Positions 51,233-59,690 of a DNA stretch of 63,779 nt are shown here, piece by piece. The DNA lies in NCBI GenBank assembly GCA_002344885.1, contig DDUQ01000079.1, positions 1-63,779 of the forward strand. Direction: 5' to 3'. The DNA comes from Comamonadaceae bacterium UBA2334 (GTDB taxonomy: Bacteria; Pseudomonadota; Gammaproteobacteria; Burkholderiales; Burkholderiaceae_C). Position 1 is the stretch's first letter, and each line of letters opens with the position of its first letter. The notes under the pieces are model-generated. The model did no database searches. It saw nothing but the letters and a program-made list of their open reading frames with translations, and was not told the DNA's origin. Made by a program: the position numbers and the translations under genes.

Positions 51233-52558
51233 ATGAATTCAGCACAGCAATCTTCCCCCACTCTGAACGTTCTTGTGGTGGGCAATGGGGGGCGAGAACA
51301 CGCGCTGGCCTGGCGGTTGCGCCAGAGCCCCAGTGTGGCGACGGTTTACGTGGCACCTGGCAACGGTGGCACGGCCCGTGATGCGCGGCTGGTCAGCCTG
51401 CCGCAACTGTCTGCGACCGATGTGGTGGGCATCCGGCAGTGGGCTCAGGCGAACAGCATCGGCCTGGTGGTGGTGGGGCCCGAGGCCCCCCTGGCTGCTG
51501 GCCTGGTGGACGAGTTGCGTGCCCACGGTGTGCCGGTGTTCGGCCCGACGCAGGCGGCCGCCCAGTTGGAGAGCTCCAAGGCCTTCTCCAAGGCTTTCAT
51601 GGCCCGCCACGGCATTCCCACCGCCGCCTACGACACATTCACCGATGCGGCACTGGCGCATGCGTACATTGACCGAATGGGCGCGCCCATCGTTGTCAAG
51701 GCCGATGGCCTCGCCGCAGGCAAAGGTGTGGTGGTGGCGATGACCTTGGCCGAAGCGCACGAGGCGGTTGACTTCATGCTGGGCTCGGACGAGTCTGGCA
51801 ACAAGTTTGGCGTGCAGCACAACGCGGGCGGCGCTCGGGTCGTCATTGAAGAGTTCCTGCAGGGTGAAGAGGCGAGTTTCATTGTGGTGTGCGATGGCAC
51901 CACGGTGCTGCCACTGGCCACCTCGCAAGACCACAAGCGCTTGCTCGATGCCGACCAGGGGCCCAACACCGGCGGCATGGGGGCCTACTCGCCCGCGCCG
52001 GTGGTGACGCCCGCCATCCACGACAGGGCGATGCAAGAAGTCATCCTGCCGACGGTGGCGGGCATGGCTGCCGATGGCATTCCCTATTCCGGCTTCCTGT
52101 ATGCGGGTCTCATGATCACGCCAGACGGCGCGGTCAAAACGCTGGAGTTCAACTGCCGCATGGGCGACCCCGAAACGCAGCCCATCATGATGCGCCTGCA
52201 GTCCGACCTGGCAGCGGTGCTGCTGGATGCGGCCCACCAGCGGCTGGCCGGCACCGAGCTGAGCTGGGACAGCCGCTGCGCCCTCGGCGTGGTGCTGGCG
52301 GCTGACGGCTACCCGCTCACCCCGCGCAAGGGTGATGCCATCACCGCGCTGCCCGTTGACACGCCAGACGCGGTGGTGTTCCATGCCGGTACCACGCTGG
52401 TGGATGACACGCTGCAGACATCCGGCGGGCGTGTGCTGTGCGCTACCGCCCTGGGCGACAGTGTGAAAGATGCGCAGTCACGCGCCTACGCGCTGGTTGA
52501 CCAGGTGACGTTTGCCGGTATGCAATTCAGAAAAGATATTGGCTTCCGCGCTTTGTAA
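51233..52558 (+). CDS. purD: Phosphoribosylamine-glycine ligase
   Basis: The 441-residue ATP-grasp enzyme makes glycinamide ribonucleotide in purine synthesis. NVLVVGNGGREHALAWRL at the N-terminus, VVVGPEAPLAAGLVD, GPNTGGMGAYSPAPV and EFNCRMGDPETQ are all present and the length is normal. The last eight codons (DIGFRAL and stop) overlap an AT-rich repeat-like segment, although the ending still matches the usual PurD C-terminus. Start at ATG 51233. Confidence 0.97.
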   Translation: MNSAQQSSPTLNVLVVGNGGREHALAWRLRQSPSVATVYVAPGNGGTARDARLVSLPQLSATDVVGIRQWAQANSIGLVVVGPEAPLAAGLVDELRAHGVPVFGPTQAAAQLESSKAFSKAFMARHGIPTAAYDTFTDAALAHAYIDRMGAPIVVKADGLAAGKGVVVAMTLAEAHEAVDFMLGSDESGNKFGVQHNAGGARVVIEEFLQGEEASFIVVCDGTTVLPLATSQDHKRLLDADQGPNTGGMGAYSPAPVVTPAIHDRAMQEVILPTVAGMAADGIPYSGFLYAGLMITPDGAVKTLEFNCRMGDPETQPIMMRLQSDLAAVLLDAAHQRLAGTELSWDSRCALGVVLAADGYPLTPRKGDAITALPVDTPDAVVFHAGTTLVDDTLQTSGGRVLCATALGDSVKDAQSRAYALVDQVTFAGMQFRKDIGFRAL

Positions 52559-52578
52559 TATTGATTTTTCTGCTCTGT
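52535..52578 (-). repeat. AT-rich interspersed repeat-like segment, copy 8
   Basis: On the minus strand: AGAGCAG, 13 bases, ACAAA-G-CG, CGGAAGCC, AATAT. It runs across the purD stop codon into the hemF leader. Because PurD normally ends this way, part of the match may be coincidence. Confidence 0.45.
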
Positions 52579-52583
52579 TTTTT

Positions 52584-53537
52584 ATGAATGATCAAGCTTC
52601 CACGTCCGCTCCGCCTGTTGCCGCTGGTCAGGCTTCGGTGGTTCGCCAGTACCTGACGGACTTGCAGACCCGCATCACCACGGCCATTGCCGGGCTGGAC
52701 GGCACGCCTTTTCTGGAAGATGCCTGGACCAAGCCCGCTGGCGAACGACTGCAGGGCAGTGGCATCACCCGCATTCTGGAGGGAGGGCCTGTGTTCGAAC
52801 GGGCGGGTTGCGGTTTCTCGCATGTCAGCGGGCCCAAACTGCCACCGTCGGCCACACACCACCGTCCCGAGCTGACTGGGGCCCCCTTCGAGGCCATGGG
52901 CGTCTCGCTCGTGTTCCACCCACGCAACCCGTATATGCCCACGGTCCACATGAACGTGCGCATGATTGCGGCCACGCCGGTGGGCGGTGGCGAACCCGTT
53001 TGCTGGTTCGGTGGCGGCATGGACCTGACCCCGTATTACGGGTTTGAAGAAGATGCCCGGCATTTCCACACGGTTTGCCGCGACGCGCTGGCACCCTTTG
53101 GTGCCGACAAGTACCCCCGCTTCAAAACCTGGTGCGACGACTACTTCTGCCTGAAGCACCGCAACGAGCAGCGTGGTGTGGGGGGCGTGTTTTTTGACGA
53201 TTTTTCCGAACTGGGCTTTGACGACAGCTTTGCCATGCTGCGCGCGGTGGGCGACGCCTTCCTGACGGCCTACCTGCCCATCGTCGAGCGTCGCCAGGCC
53301 CTGGCATACGGCGAGCGGGAGCGTGAATTCCAGTTGTACCGCCGTGGGCGGTATGTGGAGTTCAATCTGGTGTGGGACCGGGGCACGCACTTTGGTCTGC
53401 AGTCGGGAGGGCGAACCGAGTCCATCCTCTTGTCCATGCCGCCCCTGGTCAGCTGGGCGTATGCCCGCCAGCCCGAGCCAGGGTCGGTAGAGAGCCGCCT
53501 GTACACCGACTTCCTGGTGCGCAAAGACTGGGTCTGA
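52584..53537 (+). CDS. hemF: Coproporphyrinogen III oxidase, oxygen-dependent
   Basis: The 317-residue enzyme carries out oxygen-dependent decarboxylation in heme synthesis. Signature blocks include GGMDLTPYYGFEEDARHFH, KTWCDDYFCLKHRNEQRGVGG, FNLVWDRGTHFGLQSGGRTESIL and the final LPP-like MPPLVSWAY. Start ATG 52584 follows a T-rich stretch from the repeat. It is in a tight block with purD upstream and nadD 5 bases downstream. Confidence 0.97.
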   Translation: MNDQASTSAPPVAAGQASVVRQYLTDLQTRITTAIAGLDGTPFLEDAWTKPAGERLQGSGITRILEGGPVFERAGCGFSHVSGPKLPPSATHHRPELTGAPFEAMGVSLVFHPRNPYMPTVHMNVRMIAATPVGGGEPVCWFGGGMDLTPYYGFEEDARHFHTVCRDALAPFGADKYPRFKTWCDDYFCLKHRNEQRGVGGVFFDDFSELGFDDSFAMLRAVGDAFLTAYLPIVERRQALAYGEREREFQLYRRGRYVEFNLVWDRGTHFGLQSGGRTESILLSMPPLVSWAYARQPEPGSVESRLYTDFLVRKDWV

Positions 53538-53542
53538 CTCCC

Positions 53543-54193
53543 TTGCCAGGCGCTTCGGGAACCGGTCTGCGCTGTGGCCTGTACGGCGGGGCGTTCGACC
53601 CGCCGCACCTGGGCCATGTGGCCATGGCCCGTGCCTTTGCGGCGCAGTGTCAGTTGGACCGGCTTTTCATCATGCCCACAGGGCAAGCGTGGCACAAGGC
53701 GACCCAGCCCAGTGCTGCCCGGCACCGAGCTGCCATGTGCCGACTGGCGTTTGCACAGGTACATGCTGCGCAGGTGTCCGAGTTGGAACTGAACCGCGCC
53801 GGCCCCACCTACACCGTTGACACGCTGCATGCACTGCAAGGGCAATCTCCGGGTGCCCAATGGTTTGTGTTGATGGGGTGGGACCAGTGGGCGCGGTTCA
53901 CCACCTGGCACCGCTGGCAGTCCATTGCTGAACTTGCTACGCTGGTTGTAGCTGAAAGAGGCTGTAAAATATGCGCCGACGAGCATTCTGATGAAAATTT
54001 TTTGATTCATCCGTCTCATCCCGCACTCTCTGCGCAGCCGCTGCGGTGGCAGCCTGTGGACGTGAGCTCCACGGCCGTGCGAGAGCAGCTGGCCCGAGCG
54101 GCCGCAGGCACTGCAGACATGTCCCAATTGCTACCGGACCCGGTCGCAAGCTATATTTCACAACACCAGCTTTACCAGAACACACACGTATGA
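53543..54193 (+). CDS. nadD: Nicotinate-nucleotide adenylyltransferase
   Basis: The 216-residue enzyme of NAD synthesis has the nucleotidyl-transfer motif GGAFDPPHLGH near the N-terminus, LMGWDQWARFTTWHRW and the C-terminal SSTAVREQL, the ISSTxxR motif. No ATG is available: TTG 53543, 5 bases after the hemF stop, is the likely start, with translation coupled to hemF. Between residues about 136 and 152 (VAERGCKICADEHSDEN) the coding sequence becomes AT-rich and matches the interspersed repeat, replacing the usual short loop. The stop overlaps rsfS. Confidence 0.93.
   Translation: MPGASGTGLRCGLYGGAFDPPHLGHVAMARAFAAQCQLDRLFIMPTGQAWHKATQPSAARHRAAMCRLAFAQVHAAQVSELELNRAGPTYTVDTLHALQGQSPGAQWFVLMGWDQWARFTTWHRWQSIAELATLVVAERGCKICADEHSDENFLIHPSHPALSAQPLRWQPVDVSSTAVREQLARAAAGTADMSQLLPDPVASYISQHQLYQNTHV
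53947..54002 (+). repeat. AT-rich interspersed repeat, copy 9, inside nadD
   Basis: TGTAGCTG, 13 bases, AATAT-G-CG, then a degenerate stretch ending GATGAAAATTTTTT. The AT-rich composition contrasts sharply with the flanking GC-rich codons. It is translated in frame without a stop. Confidence 0.55.
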
Positions 54194-54948
54194 GTGATAC
54201 CAAGCCCCGCAAAACAGATGTACAGAAACTCCAGCGCGCCATCGTGGACGGGCTGGAGGATGTGAAGGGGCAAGACATCGTGGTGTTCAACACCGAGCTG
54301 TTGTCGCCGCTGTTCGAGCGGGTCATCATTGCCAGCGGCACCTCCAACCGGCAGACCAAGGCACTGGCCAGCAGTGTGGCTGACGCGGTGCGCGAGGCCG
54401 GGTTTCCCAAGCCGCGCATCGAAGGCGAAGACAACGGTGAATGGATCATTGTCGATTGCGGCGCTGCCGTGGCGCATGTGATGCAACCCACCATCCGGCA
54501 GTATTACCACCTGGAAGAAATCTGGGGCGGCAAGGCTGTTCACCTCAAATCGGCCGCAGCCAAAGCGGCAGGGGCCAAAGCTGCTGCAACCAGGGCTGCC
54601 AAAGCCCCGACGGCCTCGTCAGCCGATGCGGCAGCGCCCGTGCAGGCAACACCCCGGTCGGCTGGCAAGCCACCTGCCAAAGTGGCCAGCAAAACCACCG
54701 GCAAGGCCATAACCGCCACAGCCGCTGCCAAGACATCCGCCGCCAAGCCAGCGTCCCGGCCTGCTGCAGCAGGCAAAACAGCCACCGCCAAAACAGCTGT
54801 AAAAACCCCCACAGCCCGCAAGTCTGCCGGCACGGCGGCGGCTGCACCGGTCAAGGTTAAGACCGTGGTGGTGGGCAAGCCGGTCGCCAAAAAAGCGGCA
54901 GGCAAGACCGCAACGCGCAAGCCTGCAGCACGCAGCAAGGCAACCTGA
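54190..54948 (+). CDS. rsfS: Ribosomal silencing factor RsfS with long Lys/Ala-rich tail
   Basis: Residues 1-120 are a complete RsfS domain (VQKLQRAIVDGLEDVKGQDI, VIIASGTSNRQTKALASSV, EWIIVDCGAAVAHVMQP, YYHLEEIWGG), which binds ribosomal protein uL14 and blocks subunit joining in starvation. Residues 121-252 form an unusual 132-residue tail of Ala, Lys, Thr and Pro (units such as AAKT, KTAT, KPAS), resembling histone H1 or AlgP-type tails. Canonical RsfS ends near residue 105-120. The tail would be disordered and strongly basic, possibly binding RNA or DNA. ATG 54190 overlaps the nadD stop. Confidence 0.93.
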   Translation: MSDTKPRKTDVQKLQRAIVDGLEDVKGQDIVVFNTELLSPLFERVIIASGTSNRQTKALASSVADAVREAGFPKPRIEGEDNGEWIIVDCGAAVAHVMQPTIRQYYHLEEIWGGKAVHLKSAAAKAAGAKAAATRAAKAPTASSADAAAPVQATPRSAGKPPAKVASKTTGKAITATAAAKTSAAKPASRPAAAGKTATAKTAVKTPTARKSAGTAAAAPVKVKTVVVGKPVAKKAAGKTATRKPAARSKAT

Positions 54949-54965
54949 CACAACCCCGCCGAGCG

Positions 54966-55445
54966 ATGAAACTGCTGATCGTGGCGGTGGGCCAGCGCAT
55001 GCCCGACTGGGCCCAGACGGCCTATGACGACTACGCCAAGCGGTTCCCGCCTGATTGCCGTGTCGAGATCAAAACCGTCAAGACAGAGCCCAGGGGCTCC
55101 AAGACCCTGGCCACGCTGCTGCAGGCCGAACGGGCCCGCATCGAGACGGCCATTCAGTCGGGCACCCAGCGTGGTGCCCGTGTGGTGGTGTTGGACGAAC
55201 GGGGCAGCAACCTCACCACGGTCGCGCTGGCCGAGCAGCTCAAAGGCTGGCAGTTGCAAGGCGATGACGTGGCCTTCGTCATCGGTGGGCCCGATGGGTT
55301 GGACCCGGCATTCAAGGCACAGGCGGCGCAGCGCATCCGTTTGTCCGATCTGACCTTGCCCCATGCATTGGCCCGTGTGCTGCTGATCGAGCAGATTTAC
55401 CGCGCCTGGTCGGTCAACCACAACCATCCTTATCACCGCGAGTAA
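54966..55445 (+). CDS. rlmH: 23S rRNA (pseudouridine1915-N3)-methyltransferase
   Basis: The 159-residue SPOUT methyltransferase has FVIGGPDGL in the knot and the C-terminal signature YRAWSVNHNHPYHRE. It methylates pseudouridine 1915 of 23S rRNA. It follows rsfS by 17 bases, a standard arrangement in Proteobacteria. Confidence 0.98.
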   Translation: MKLLIVAVGQRMPDWAQTAYDDYAKRFPPDCRVEIKTVKTEPRGSKTLATLLQAERARIETAIQSGTQRGARVVVLDERGSNLTTVALAEQLKGWQLQGDDVAFVIGGPDGLDPAFKAQAAQRIRLSDLTLPHALARVLLIEQIYRAWSVNHNHPYHRE

Positions 55446-55451
55446 AGCCCC

Positions 55452-56108
55452 ATGCGTGACCGCAAGCCTGTTCAGCCCGAAGCGGCCGCGCCCATGCTTT
55501 ACCTGGCATCCCAGAGCCCCCGGCGTTTGCAACTCCTCACCCAATGGGGTGTGACGTGCGAACTGCTGTTGCCCGATGCAACGGAGGACGCCGAGTCACT
55601 GGAAGCGGTCAAGGCAGGTGAGTCGCCACGCCGCTATGTGCAACGGGTGACCCGGCTGAAGCTGCTGGCAGCCTTGCAGCGCCTGCAGCGCAGAGGCTTG
55701 CCCCCGGCGCCGGTGTTGTGTGCCGACACGACGGTGGCACTGGGTGACCGCATTCTGGGCAAACCCGCGTCGGCAGACGAAGCCCGCAGCATGCTTGCGG
55801 CATTGAGCGGGCGGACGCACAAGGTCTACACGTCGGTGGCGGTGGGTGTTATTCAAAAAACAGAGCTGTCAAGCCATATATATCAAGCGTTAAGTGCCTC
55901 AAAAGTTACATTTTCAGAGCTGACGCCGGATGCGATCGACCGGTATGTTGCAACGGGTGAGTCCGTGGGCAAGGCCGGTGCCTACGGCATTCAGGGTTTG
56001 GCAGCGTTGTGGACCAGCCGCATCGACGGCAGTTACAGCGGCATCATGGGTTTGCCCGCGTTTGAAACGGCGCAGGTGTTGCAGCAGGCGGGCTTGCACC
56101 TGGTTTAA
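55452..56108 (+). CDS. maf: Maf-like nucleoside triphosphate pyrophosphatase
   Basis: The 218-residue protein has the Maf signature LASQSPRRLQLLTQWG, the CADTTVALGDRILGKP active-site block and the GAYGIQG motif; it would hydrolyse non-canonical nucleotides. The N-terminus has about 17 extra residues before the signature, so an internal ATG at 55494 (MLYLASQS) is an alternative start. Residues about 136-155 (QKTELSSHIYQALSASKVTF) are encoded by an interspersed repeat, in frame. Confidence 0.94.
   Translation: MRDRKPVQPEAAAPMLYLASQSPRRLQLLTQWGVTCELLLPDATEDAESLEAVKAGESPRRYVQRVTRLKLLAALQRLQRRGLPPAPVLCADTTVALGDRILGKPASADEARSMLAALSGRTHKVYTSVAVGVIQKTELSSHIYQALSASKVTFSELTPDAIDRYVATGESVGKAGAYGIQGLAALWTSRIDGSYSGIMGLPAFETAQVLQQAGLHLV
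55853..55913 (+). repeat. AT-rich interspersed repeat, copy 10, inside maf
   Basis: TCAAAAAACAGAGCTG, 13 bases, ATCAA-G-CG, TTAAGTGCCTC, AAAAGTTACATT. It aligns with copy 2 over about 55 bases, including the flanks. The segment is in frame within maf and much more AT-rich than the rest of the gene. Confidence 0.75.
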
Positions 56109-56197
56109 CGGGCCACGTTGCACACACCGGCGCTGGGGCGGCGACGGGGCGTGTGCAGGCGTTACAGTCGTGGCATCGTTTCTTTGAAAGACCCTCT

Positions 56198-57715
56198 ATG
56201 GGCCAGGACATTCTCATCAACTGGGCACCGCACGAGACCCGCGTGGCGGTGGTCGAACAAGGGGCTGTGCAGGAAGTCCACATTGAGCGCACGCTGGAAC
56301 GTGGGCTGGTGGGCAACGTGTACCTGGGCAAGGTGTCGAGGGTGTTGCCGGGCATGCAATCGGCTTTCATCGACATCGGGCTCGACCGCGCCGCTTTTTT
56401 GCATGTGGCCGACCTCATGCCCAACATCCAGGCCAAGCATGCACCGGGCCGCGACGGGCAGCCCCAGACGGGCAAGTCGGGCAAAACACCCGAGTTGTTG
56501 CAGCCCAACCCGGTGCTGCCCATTGAAAAGCAGATCTTCGAGGGCCAGTCCCTGATGGTGCAGGTGCTGAAAGACCCCATCGGCACCAAAGGGGCCCGCC
56601 TGTCGGCACAAATCAGCATCGCGGGGCGCTTGCTGGTGTTTTTGCCTCAGGACGCGCATGTGGGCGTGTCGCAAAAGATACCCCCGGATCAGCGGGAGTC
56701 GCTGCGCAAGCGTCTGGTGGCACTGACGGCCGACCTGGGCGGTGGTTTCATCCTGCGCACCAACGCGGAAGATGCCTCCGACACGGAGCTGGCCGACGAC
56801 ATTGCCTACCTCCGCAAAACATGGTTGCGCATCAAGGAAGCTGCGGTGCGCCTGCCGCCTGCAAGCCTGATCCATCAGGACCTGAACCTGATGCGCCGGG
56901 TGCTGCGCGACCTGGCCAGCGCCGACACCAGCACCATCCGCATCGATTCGCGCGAGCAGTTTGGCGAGCTCCAGCGTTTTGCGTCCGAGTTCATGCCTGA
57001 CACGGCAGGCAAACTGGCGTTGCACACGGGTGAGCGTCCGTTGTTCGACCTGTGCAACGTGGACGAGGAGATCAGCCGGGCGCTGGGCCGTCGGGTGGAC
57101 ATGAAGTCGGGCGGTTACCTCATCATCGACCAGACGGAGGCCCTGACGACTGTTGACGTCAACACCGGTGGGTATGTCGGCGCGCGCAATTTCGACGACA
57201 CCGTGTTCAAAACCAACCTCGAGGCAGCCCAGGTGATCGCGCGGCAGTTGCGCTTGCGCAACCTGGGGGGCATCGTCATCGTCGACTTCATCGACATGGC
57301 GCGTGACGAACACCGTGAAGCGGTGTTGACCGAGTTCCGCAAGCAGTTGGCCCGCGACCGTGTCAAGACCATGGCGGGTGGTTTCTCCAGCCTGGGGTTG
57401 TTGGAGATGACCCGCAAGCGCACCCGGGAGTCACTGGCGCACATGCTGAGCGAGCCCTGCCCGGCCTGTCAGGGCAGGGGGGCAGTGAAGACGGCCCGCA
57501 GCCTGTGTTACGACATCCTGCGGGAAATCCTCCGCGAGGCGCGTGCCTTCAACCCGCGCGAGTTTCGTGTGGTCGCTTCGCCCCAGGTGATTGAGTTGTT
57601 TCTGGACGAGGAAAGCGCTCACCTGGCCGGGCTGAGCGACTTCATTGGCAAGCCGATTTCGCTGCAAAGCGACGGTGCCATGTCACAGGAGCAGTACGAC
57701 ATCGTGCTGATCTGA
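56198..57715 (+). CDS. rng: Ribonuclease G
   Basis: The 505-residue RNase E/G-family endonuclease has an S1-like region near the N-terminus (GNVYLGKVSRVLPGMQSAFIDIG), the DNase I-like catalytic part with VDFIDMARDEHR and the zinc-link CPACQGRG. There is no long RNase E-type C-terminal scaffold, so RNase G is the better name. It matures 16S rRNA and some mRNAs. ATG 56198 gives MGQDILINW, the usual start. It closes the purD-to-rng block. Confidence 0.95.
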   Translation: MGQDILINWAPHETRVAVVEQGAVQEVHIERTLERGLVGNVYLGKVSRVLPGMQSAFIDIGLDRAAFLHVADLMPNIQAKHAPGRDGQPQTGKSGKTPELLQPNPVLPIEKQIFEGQSLMVQVLKDPIGTKGARLSAQISIAGRLLVFLPQDAHVGVSQKIPPDQRESLRKRLVALTADLGGGFILRTNAEDASDTELADDIAYLRKTWLRIKEAAVRLPPASLIHQDLNLMRRVLRDLASADTSTIRIDSREQFGELQRFASEFMPDTAGKLALHTGERPLFDLCNVDEEISRALGRRVDMKSGGYLIIDQTEALTTVDVNTGGYVGARNFDDTVFKTNLEAAQVIARQLRLRNLGGIVIVDFIDMARDEHREAVLTEFRKQLARDRVKTMAGGFSSLGLLEMTRKRTRESLAHMLSEPCPACQGRGAVKTARSLCYDILREILREARAFNPREFRVVASPQVIELFLDEESAHLAGLSDFIGKPISLQSDGAMSQEQYDIVLI

Positions 57716-57761
57716 GCGGCCCAGCCGCTGACCGGGCAGGCCACCGAGAGGCGGCCACCCG

Positions 57762-59519
57762 TCAGGCCGCAGGGGCTGACGTTGAGGGCGATGAGGTGGG
57801 CTGGTTGTGCAGGCGTGCGTACAGGCCGTCGGCCGCCATCAGCTGTGCGTGGGTGCCCTGTTCCCTGATCTGCCCATCAGCCAGCACCACCACGCGGTCT
57901 GCGTGTTCGATGGTGGTCAGCCTGTGTGCCACGACGATGGTGGTGCGGCCCGCCATCAGCCTGCCCAGCGCCTCCTGCACCAGCCGCTCGGACTCGTTGT
58001 CCAGCGCCGAAGTGGCTTCATCCAGGATCAGGATGGGGGCGTTTTTGTAAATCGCCCGGGCAATGGCCAGGCGCTGGCGTTGCCCACCTGACAATTCTGT
58101 GGCGTTGTGCCCCACGGTTGCGTGGATGCCCTTGGGCAACCTCTCGATCAGGTCTCCCAGGTTCGCAGAGCGCATTGCCTGTGTCACCCGTTCGGGATCG
58201 GGCACGGCTCCCAGCGCCACGTTGGCGGCGAGGGTGTCGTTCAGCATCACGACATCCTGGCTCACCATGGCGATGTTGCGGCGCAAGGCCGCCAAGTTCC
58301 ATTCGGACAGCGGGGTGCCGTCCAGGCAGATGCTGCCCTCGCTCAGGTCGGTGAAGCGGGGCAACAGGTTGACCAGCGTGGTCTTGCCCGAGCCGGATGG
58401 GCCGACCAGTGCGACGACCTCGCCCGGGGCAATGTCCAGGCTGACCCCGTTCAGTGCCGGGGCATCGCTGCCCGGATATCGGACTGTCGCCTGTACGAGC
58501 GATACATGGCCGCTCACCTGTGCCGGGGCATGTGTGCCGCCGGGTTGTTCCGGTGCCTCATCGATCAGGTCCAGCCCCCGTTCCAGCGCGGCAACGCCAC
58601 GTGTGATCGGGCCGGCTATCTCGGCCAGGTGCTTGATCGGCGCGATCAGCATCAGCATGGCCGTCACGAACGACACAAAACTGCCCACCGTCACGCCCGA
58701 CACACTGCTTTGCCACAAGGCAATGGCAATCACGGCAGACAATGCGCCCGCTGCCAGCATCTGGGTCAGCGGTGTCATGGCCGCCGAGGCCACGGTTGAC
58801 TTGAGCGCCAGCCGCCTGAGCCCTTGGCTCAGGTGGTCGAAGCGGGCGGTCTGTGCGTCCTGTGCACCGTGCAGCCGGATGAGGCGGTGGGCCAGCACGT
58901 TTTCTTCGACCACATAGGCCAGTTCGTCGGTCGCTTTCTGGCTGGACTGGGTCAGCCGGTACAGGCGCGCCGACAGCACCCGCATGATGAGAATCAGCGC
59001 TGGGAAGATCACCATCACGATCAGCGTGAGCTTCCAGTTCAGGTAGAACAGGTAGCCCAGCAATGCCAGCAGCGTCAGGCTGTCCCGGGTGAGAGTGAGG
59101 AACGAGCTGACCAGCATCGACGAGCCGGTTTGGGCCTCGTACACCAGCGTGTTGGACAGGCCGCTGGCCGTTTGCTGGCGAAACAGGCTCAGATCAGCGC
59201 CGCTGAGCCGCTGGAACATGTGCAGGCGCATGGCCTTCAGGCCGGTCGCAGCGGTGTAGCTCAGGGCGTATTGCGCGGTGAAAACTGCCAGCCCTCTGAT
59301 GCCGAACAACCCCATCAGCGAGGCCGGTACTGCCCACAGGGGCACTTTGCCCGATGCGAAGCCATCGTCCAGCAGGGCTTTGAGCAGTGCCGGAATCATG
59401 GGCTCGGTCAGCGCGCCCACCAGCGTTGCCAGTGCAGCCAGTGCTACGCCTTTTCGAGCAGGTTTAAAATAGGGCCACAACCTTTTCAGGCGCTGTGTCA
59501 ACGGTGGGGGAGAGCCCAT
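57762..59519 (-). CDS. msbA: MsbA-like lipid A flippase ABC transporter
   Basis: The 585-residue half transporter has six membrane helices and an ATPase with Walker A GPSGSGKTT, signature LSGGQRQRLAIARA and Walker B ILILDEATSALD. Overall length and the N-terminal LKRLWPYFKPARKGV fit MsbA of betaproteobacteria, which flips lipid A-core across the inner membrane. A general multidrug exporter cannot be excluded. ATG 59519 was chosen; an upstream ATG at 59582 would add a non-conserved tail. It is convergent with rng (46-base gap) and divergent from tolB. Confidence 0.85.
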   Translation of the reverse strand: MGSPPPLTQRLKRLWPYFKPARKGVALAALATLVGALTEPMIPALLKALLDDGFASGKVPLWAVPASLMGLFGIRGLAVFTAQYALSYTAATGLKAMRLHMFQRLSGADLSLFRQQTASGLSNTLVYEAQTGSSMLVSSFLTLTRDSLTLLALLGYLFYLNWKLTLIVMVIFPALILIMRVLSARLYRLTQSSQKATDELAYVVEENVLAHRLIRLHGAQDAQTARFDHLSQGLRRLALKSTVASAAMTPLTQMLAAGALSAVIAIALWQSSVSGVTVGSFVSFVTAMLMLIAPIKHLAEIAGPITRGVAALERGLDLIDEAPEQPGGTHAPAQVSGHVSLVQATVRYPGSDAPALNGVSLDIAPGEVVALVGPSGSGKTTLVNLLPRFTDLSEGSICLDGTPLSEWNLAALRRNIAMVSQDVVMLNDTLAANVALGAVPDPERVTQAMRSANLGDLIERLPKGIHATVGHNATELSGGQRQRLAIARAIYKNAPILILDEATSALDNESERLVQEALGRLMAGRTTIVVAHRLTTIEHADRVVVLADGQIREQGTHAQLMAADGLYARLHNQPTSSPSTSAPAA

Positions 59520-59690
59520 TGGGTTCAAGACAGGTTGGCAAGGGAGCCAAAGGGCGCAAGTTTGCGAAACCTTTGTCAACAAATTCGGTCGGACAGTCCG
59601 GTATGTGCGCCGGATGCGTCCGGTATTATCGACCGGAGCCAGCCTTGCCCGGCTGCGCCCGGCCAGTTTTCAGTTCAATTCCAACAGTCC

